Below are positions 59,838 through 64,000 of a stretch of DNA of 64,000 bases, piece after piece. The position numbers and the translations under genes are program-made. This DNA is from JAAYCI01 sp964371725 (GTDB taxonomy: Bacteria; Bacillota; Clostridia; Oscillospirales; Ruminococcaceae): NCBI GenBank assembly GCA_964371725.1, contig CAYJNQ010000008.1:1-64000 (forward strand). The letters run 5' to 3'. A model generated the notes under the pieces. It had not been told where the DNA came from and ran no database searches. It saw only the letters and a list, made by a program, of their open reading frames with translations. How positions within the stretch are numbered: the first letter of the stretch is position 1; every line of letters begins with the position of its first letter.

Positions 59838-61271
59838 ATGAAACTCAATAAACACGAGAAAATCGCAAGTTCAAGCTATGAGATGTTTTTGTTGGTAGAA
59901 CCGGATGAATTTAAAGAGGCAGTAAGCAAGGCTTATCGCAAAGAAGTAAAAAAATACAATGTTCCGGGGTTCCGCAAGGGACGTGCACCGCGCAACCTGA
60001 TTGAAAAAATGTACGGTCACGATGTGTTTTATTATGATGCCCTGAATGAGGTGTTCCCGGTTGTGTACGAAGAGGCCATTGCGGAAATTGGCATTGAGCC
60101 TGTGGATTCGCCTGAAGTATCGCCCGAAAGTATGTCTTTAGAAGAGGGCGCTGTGCTGAAAATTACGGTGACAATCAAGCCGGAGCTTGACATTCAAGAC
60201 TATGAGGGACTTGAGCTGGAGCGTCGCTATCCCAAAGTGGAAGCCGATATGGTGGAAGGCGAACTTTCGCGCATGCAAGAGCGCAACTCGCGCCTCCTTG
60301 CCCGAGAAGGAAAGGCCGAGAATGGAGACATCGTAACGCTGGACTACGAGGGAAAAGTGGACGATGTGCCCTTCGACGGCGGCAAGGCAGAAGGCCACAA
60401 ACTTACTTTGGGCTCGAAACAATTTATTGAGGGTTTTGAAGAACAACTCATAGGGCATGAAGTGGGTGAGGAGTTTGCCATCAACGTCACCTTCCCCGAA
60501 GAGTATCATGCGACGGATCTAGCCGGAAAACCGGCTGTATTCACCGTGAAAATTCATGAAATTCAGCTCAAAGAGTTGCCGGCGCTCGACGATGAATTCG
60601 CAAAAGATGTGAGCGATTTCGACACGCTGGAGGCACTCAAAGAGGACATCACACAAAAATTGCAAGAGCAACTGGATGCACAGGCCGAGCAAGAAATGGA
60701 AAATATGCTGGCTGAATTGCTGGTTGAAAAATTGCAAGGTGATGTGCCGGAGGTAATGATAGAGCGCCGTGTGGATGAAATGGTGCAAGATTTTGCCATG
60801 CGTTTGCAACAGCAAGGGATGGACTTTAAGCAGTATATGCAATTTGCCGGTGACGACATGGCCGGATTCCGCAACGGTTTCCGAAAACAGGCTGAAACCA
60901 TGGTGAAAATGCGCCTGGCCCTAGAGGCCGTTGCACGCATTCATGAGTTGAATGTGGACGAAGAGGCACTGAGTGAAGAGTTCAAGAAAATAGCCGAAAA
61001 ATACCAGATGGACGATGAAACCGTGCGCAAATTGATGCCGGAAGACGAAGTGAAAAAAGATCTTTTGGTAACAAAGGCCTTGGAACATGTGAAGAGCAAG
61101 GCGAAAATTGTTGAGAAAAAGATAGAGGAAACCGCCAAAAAAGCGGAAAAAAAAGTAGAAAAAACAGCTGAAAAAGTGGCAAAAAAAGCGGGAAAAACGG
61201 CTGAAAAAGCTGAAAAAAAGACAAGCAAAAAGAAGGCTGAAACCAAAAAAACAGAAAATGATGCAGAATAA
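59838..61271 (+). CDS. tig: Trigger factor
   Basis: The 477-residue ribosome-bound chaperone has the ribosome docking motif GFRKGRAPRNLIEKMYG, an FKBP-type isomerase domain (about 155-240; VTLDYEGKVDDVPFDGG), and the C-terminal chaperone domain. After the normal end near residue 416 it carries about 60 residues of Lys/Ala/Glu repeats (KKAEKK, KTAEK type), likely a charged helix and absent from the standard family. GGAGG lies before the start. Confidence 0.95.
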   Translation: MKLNKHEKIASSSYEMFLLVEPDEFKEAVSKAYRKEVKKYNVPGFRKGRAPRNLIEKMYGHDVFYYDALNEVFPVVYEEAIAEIGIEPVDSPEVSPESMSLEEGAVLKITVTIKPELDIQDYEGLELERRYPKVEADMVEGELSRMQERNSRLLAREGKAENGDIVTLDYEGKVDDVPFDGGKAEGHKLTLGSKQFIEGFEEQLIGHEVGEEFAINVTFPEEYHATDLAGKPAVFTVKIHEIQLKELPALDDEFAKDVSDFDTLEALKEDITQKLQEQLDAQAEQEMENMLAELLVEKLQGDVPEVMIERRVDEMVQDFAMRLQQQGMDFKQYMQFAGDDMAGFRNGFRKQAETMVKMRLALEAVARIHELNVDEEALSEEFKKIAEKYQMDDETVRKLMPEDEVKKDLLVTKALEHVKSKAKIVEKKIEETAKKAEKKVEKTAEKVAKKAGKTAEKAEKKTSKKKAETKKTENDAE

Positions 61272-61297
61272 TAAGCTGCCTTTTTAACAAAATTCAC

Positions 61298-61336
61298 ATG
61301 TTTGACCGATACAATGTATTTGTATCGGTCAAACAT
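61298..61336. repeat. 17-bp perfect inverted repeat with GGTCAAA arms between tig and clpP
   Basis: ATGTTTGACCGATACAA (61298-61314) and its exact reverse complement (61320-61336) flank a 5-base loop. There is no T tract. Each arm contains GGTCAAA or its complement, the heptamer used by the heat shock repressor CtsR, but inverted, not as CtsR's usual direct repeat. It could be an operator for clpP or an RNA processing or stabilising stem. Confidence 0.75.
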
Positions 61337-61361
61337 ATAGGAATAAATAGGAGGCAAAACA

Positions 61362-61952
61362 ATGTATATGAGCAATTTGGTGCCCTACGTGGTAGAGCAA
61401 ACCGCACGCGGCGAGCGCAGTTATGATATTTTTTCAAGACTTTTAAACGATAGAATCATCATGTTGAGTGACCAAGTGAATGACACAACGGCCAGTTTGG
61501 TGGTGGCACAGCTCTTGTATTTAGAGGGGCAAGACCCGGAAAAGGACATCAGTTTGTATATCAATAGCCCGGGTGGTTCTATCACTTCCGGCATGGCTAT
61601 TTATGACACGATGCAGTATATTAAATGCGATGTATCCACCATTTGTGTAGGCATGGCCGCTTCCATGGGGGCTTTTCTACTGGGCGCCGGTGCCAAGGGA
61701 AAAAGAATGGCTCTGCCCAATAGTGAAGTGATGATTCATCAGCCTTCCGGCGGTGCCCAAGGTACAACCAGTGATGTGAAGATTGCCATCGATAGGATGG
61801 TGCGTATGCGCAGCAGCATCAATAAAATTTTGGCAGATGCCACAGGGCAAACGTTGAAAACCATTGAAAAAGATACCGAACGCGATTATTTCATGACGGC
61901 CGAGGAAGCCGTTCAATATGGAATTATTGATAAAGTAATCACAAATCGATAG
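61362..61952 (+). CDS. clpP: ATP-dependent Clp protease proteolytic subunit
   Basis: The 196-residue serine protease forms the ClpP barrel. The catalytic serine is in GMAASMGAFLL (101) and the histidine in MIHQPSGG (126); both are intact, as is the Asp region ERDYFMTAEEA. GGAGG lies 7 bases before the ATG at 61362; an ATG two codons later is possible. clpX follows after 34 bases. Confidence 0.97.
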   Translation: MYMSNLVPYVVEQTARGERSYDIFSRLLNDRIIMLSDQVNDTTASLVVAQLLYLEGQDPEKDISLYINSPGGSITSGMAIYDTMQYIKCDVSTICVGMAASMGAFLLGAGAKGKRMALPNSEVMIHQPSGGAQGTTSDVKIAIDRMVRMRSSINKILADATGQTLKTIEKDTERDYFMTAEEAVQYGIIDKVITNR

Positions 61953-61986
61953 TAAAAAAGATGAAACAAAGTGAAAAAGGAGCAAT

Positions 61987-63324
61987 ATGGCGACAAATGG
62001 CAAAAGTACCGGCGGAAAAGACAAAACCTTGATTTGTAGTTTCTGTGGTAAAAATCAGGATGATGTGGAGCGCATGGTCATCGGGCCGGGCGTCAATATT
62101 TGCAATGAGTGTATTGAACTTTGTTATTCCTTGTTGGGGAATGAAGATGATCCCATGCATCAAACCCATACACAAACCGGGAAAGGGCATACAAGCGGAA
62201 ATGAGAGTGCATCTTACCGGTTTGACGATATCAAAGTGTTGACACCGCAAGAAATTAAAACCGGTCTTGACCAATATGTCATCGGGCAAGATATGGCCAA
62301 AACGGTGTTGTCGGTGGCTGTGTACAACCACTATAAGCGCATTCAAGCCTCGGTTGTGGAGGAAGTAGAGCTACAAAAAAGCAATGTGCTACTTTTGGGT
62401 CCTTCCGGTGTTGGCAAAACCTTGCTTGCCCAAACTTTGGCACAGATGCTTGGGGTTCCATTCGCCATTGCAGATGCCACCACGCTCACCGAAGCCGGAT
62501 ATGTGGGTGAAGATGTGGAAAATATCCTGTTGAAGCTCATTCAAGCCGCCGATTTCGATGTAGAACGTGCCGAGCGTGGTATCATCTACATTGATGAAAT
62601 CGATAAAATCACGCGAAAAAGTGAAAACCCTTCGATTACACGAGATGTGGGCGGAGAGGGTGTGCAACAGGCTTTGCTTAAAATTATTGAGGGCACAGTC
62701 AGCAATGTGCCCCCTCAAGGTGGGCGCAAACATCCGCAACAGGAATTCATTCAAATCAACACAAAAAATATTCTATTTATCTGCGGTGGTGCCTTTGACG
62801 GCCTTGAAAAATTGATTGAAAAAAGAACCGACACCTCTTCTCTTGGCTTTGGTGCCACGCTGAAAGAGGATGCAAGCGATGCAAAACAACGTCTTTTTGA
62901 AAAAGTGGAACCGCATGATATCGTAAAATTTGGGCTAATTCCGGAGCTGGTTGGACGTATCCCGGTTTTAACCGTGCTGGATGCCATGGATGAAGCGGCA
63001 CTGGTACGCGTGCTGAAAGAACCCAAAAACAGCCTCGTGAAGCAATATAAAATGTTGTTTCAGCTTGACAATGTGGAGTTGGATTTTACAGATGGTGCCC
63101 TCCACGCTGTGGCCAAAAAAGCCATTGAGCTGAAAAGTGGTGCACGCGGTTTGCGTAGCATTATGGAAAAAATTCTAATGGGTGTGATGTTTGAAATTCC
63201 CAGCGACCCCACCATCATCAAGGTGACCATCAACGAACGCGTGGTGGATAAGGGTGCAAAACCGAAATTGGATTTTGGGGCGAAAAGAAAGCGTTATAAA
63301 AATAATGGCACGCAAACAGCCTAG
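61987..63324 (+). CDS. clpX: ATP-dependent Clp protease ATPase subunit ClpX
   Basis: The 445-residue unfoldase feeds proteins to ClpP. It has the four-cysteine zinc domain (CSFC at 17-20, CNEC at 39-42), Walker A GPSGVGKT (about 138), pore loop GYVGED, Walker B IIYIDEIDKI and a ClpP-docking loop reading LGFGA. It ends at a terminator. Confidence 0.97.
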   Translation: MATNGKSTGGKDKTLICSFCGKNQDDVERMVIGPGVNICNECIELCYSLLGNEDDPMHQTHTQTGKGHTSGNESASYRFDDIKVLTPQEIKTGLDQYVIGQDMAKTVLSVAVYNHYKRIQASVVEEVELQKSNVLLLGPSGVGKTLLAQTLAQMLGVPFAIADATTLTEAGYVGEDVENILLKLIQAADFDVERAERGIIYIDEIDKITRKSENPSITRDVGGEGVQQALLKIIEGTVSNVPPQGGRKHPQQEFIQINTKNILFICGGAFDGLEKLIEKRTDTSSLGFGATLKEDASDAKQRLFEKVEPHDIVKFGLIPELVGRIPVLTVLDAMDEAALVRVLKEPKNSLVKQYKMLFQLDNVELDFTDGALHAVAKKAIELKSGARGLRSIMEKILMGVMFEIPSDPTIIKVTINERVVDKGAKPKLDFGAKRKRYKNNGTQTA

Positions 63325-63353
63325 ATAGTTGAAATTTTATTGAATAAAAATAG

Positions 63354-63390
63354 GATAAGAGGCAACCGATGGTGGCTTCTTATCTTTTTT
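63354..63390 (+). terminator. Intrinsic terminator after clpX
   Basis: GATAAGAGGCAACC (63354-63367) pairs with GGTGGCTTCTTATC (63371-63384), with one G-U pair and one mismatch, followed by TTTTTT. Confidence 0.85.
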
Positions 63391-63421
63391 ATTATTCTCA
63401 GATAAATTCATCTGGTTTTTC

Positions 63422-63450
63422 TTGATTTTCACACAAATTAACCGTATAAT
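63422..63450 (+). promoter_or_regulatory. Promoter of lon
   Basis: TTGATT (63422-63427) and TATAAT (63445-63450) are 17 bases apart, leaving a leader of about 130 bases. Confidence 0.8.
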
Positions 63451-63457
63451 AAAGATG

Positions 63458-63484
63458 TTAGCAGTGTGTGCATTTGATTGCTAA
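63458..63484 (+). promoter_or_regulatory. CIRCE-like operator in the lon leader
   Basis: TTAGCA (63458-63463) and TGCTAA (63479-63484) are separated by exactly 15 bases, as in the HrcA operator CIRCE (TTAGCACTC-N9-GAGTGCTAA). The inner triplets read GTG and GAT instead of CTC and GAG, so 15 of 18 positions agree. It overlaps the expected transcription start. HrcA control of lon is inferred. Confidence 0.5.
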
Positions 63485-63589
63485 TTCTGTGTCGTAGCTT
63501 GACTGTATAAACGTATTTCTGTTCCATGAAATAAATAAAAAGTCTCTTCCAAAATGATGAATGGCTTTTTTTGAATAAAGGAGATATCC

Positions 63590-64000
63590 ATGGCTGAAAA
63601 AATAAAAATAAAAATAAAAAACGGGTCGGATTATGTTCGCTTGCCTGCCATTGCACTTCGTGGGTTGGTGGTGTTTCCCAGCAATGTAATTCATTTTGAA
63701 GTGGGGAGAGCAAAAAGCATTGCGGCCATCGATGCGGCCATCGAAGGCGGGAACAGCCTTTTTTTGGTAACGCAAAAGGATATGGAACAAGACGACCCCA
63801 CCATGCAGGACTTATATAGCTACGGTGTGGTGGCAGAAATTAAACAGGTTTTGCGTGTGTCAGACGAGCTTGTAAGAGTGATTGTGGAAGGGCGTTATCG
63901 CGCCAAATTATTTGCCTTGGAAACCGGCGGAGAACATCTGGTTGCCAGCATAAAGTCGGCGCCGGTGCGCCCGGTGCGCAGAGAAGATACCCCACGTGCC
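63590..64000 (+). CDS. lon: ATP-dependent protease Lon, N-terminal part (runs off the window)
   Basis: The first 137 codons encode the Lon substrate-binding (LAN) domain: RLPAIALRGLVVFPSNVIHFEVGR, then SLFLVTQKD, YGVVAEIKQVLRV and VEGRYRAKL. Residues 4-10 alternate Lys and Ile. AAAGGAGAT precedes the ATG. The ATPase and Ser-Lys protease domains must lie beyond the right edge. It follows tig, clpP and clpX, a conserved proteostasis cluster. Confidence 0.93.
   Translation, partial: MAEKIKIKIKNGSDYVRLPAIALRGLVVFPSNVIHFEVGRAKSIAAIDAAIEGGNSLFLVTQKDMEQDDPTMQDLYSYGVVAEIKQVLRVSDELVRVIVEGRYRAKLFALETGGEHLVASIKSAPVRPVRREDTPRA

Noticed and set aside
1..64000. tRNA genes, T-box leaders, insertion sequences, phage genes or a defence system
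   Set aside because: By reading I found no T-loop/acceptor pattern, no T-box consensus, no transposase or integrase motif and no cluster of unknown genes. A tRNAscan and profile search would be needed to exclude weak cases.

Overview
The window is a dense, almost entirely forward-strand stretch of housekeeping chromosome from a Gram-positive (monoderm) bacterium of the class Clostridia. The placement is inferred from gene order and content: the block yicC-remA-gmk-priA-def-fmt-yugP-rsmB-rlmN-prpC-pknB-rsgA-thiN, the block rplS-lepB-rbgA-rnhB-yraN, tig-clpP-clpX-lon, a PASTA-domain kinase, a DUF512 protein next to der, a bacterial type A RNase P RNA, and FMN and glycine riboswitches. I see 61 protein genes (59 on +, 2 on -), one RNA gene, two clear riboswitches, one probable ribosomal-protein leader, and many consensus sigma-A type promoters and hairpin terminators. 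I see no tRNA or rRNA gene, no insertion sequence, no prophage, no CRISPR array and no replication origin.

Layout. 1-4.4 kb: a TfoX-like protein, a YbaK-type deacylase, an orphan ABC ATPase with a divergent ModE-like regulator, and the KtrB/KtrA potassium uptake pair. 4.6-7.4 kb: a class A penicillin-binding protein whose cytoplasmic head carries 96-nt tandem repeats interrupted by a 100-N assembly gap. 7.5-8.4 kb: FMN riboswitch and riboflavin transporter ribU. 8.5-14.5 kb: DUF177, rpmF, DUF512, der, then an adenosylhomocysteine pair (mtaD-like deaminase and ahcY). 14.5-16.6 kb: rnpB and gdhA. 16.7-30.9 kb: the long yicC-to-RluA run of nucleotide, translation, helicase and Ser/Thr signalling genes. 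31.0-41.5 kb: envelope genes (M23 peptidase, murA), walJ, rlmH, a heterodimeric ABC exporter, a serine hydrolase and a PilZ protein. 41.5-45.0 kb: glycine riboswitch and glycine cleavage genes gcvH, gcvPA and gcvPB, without gcvT. 45.2-46.5 kb: a TIM-barrel protein and nrdR. 46.5-52.9 kb: a histidine operon headed by a HisZ-HisG fusion and lacking hisB and hisD. 53.0-59.7 kb: rlmCD-like methyltransferase on the minus strand, then rplS-lepB-rbgA-rnhB-yraN-thrC and a phosphoesterase. 59.8-64.0 kb: tig, clpP, clpX and the start of lon.

Many genes overlap by 1-8 bases (remA/gmk, def/fmt, prpC/pknB, rsgA/thiN, gcvPA/gcvPB, hisC/hisH, hisA/hisF, hisIE/hisJ, lepB/rbgA, rbgA/rnhB, rnhB/yraN), so translational coupling is probably common. 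TTG and GTG starts are frequent.

I do not see a wholly unknown multi-gene system. The most unusual items are the HisZ-HisG fusion, the repeat-bearing PBP1 head collapsed around an assembly gap, a 17-bp perfect inverted repeat with GGTCAAA arms before clpP, a CIRCE-like element in the lon leader, a PriA with an enlarged zinc region and a DEEQ box, and the lysine/alanine tail on trigger factor.
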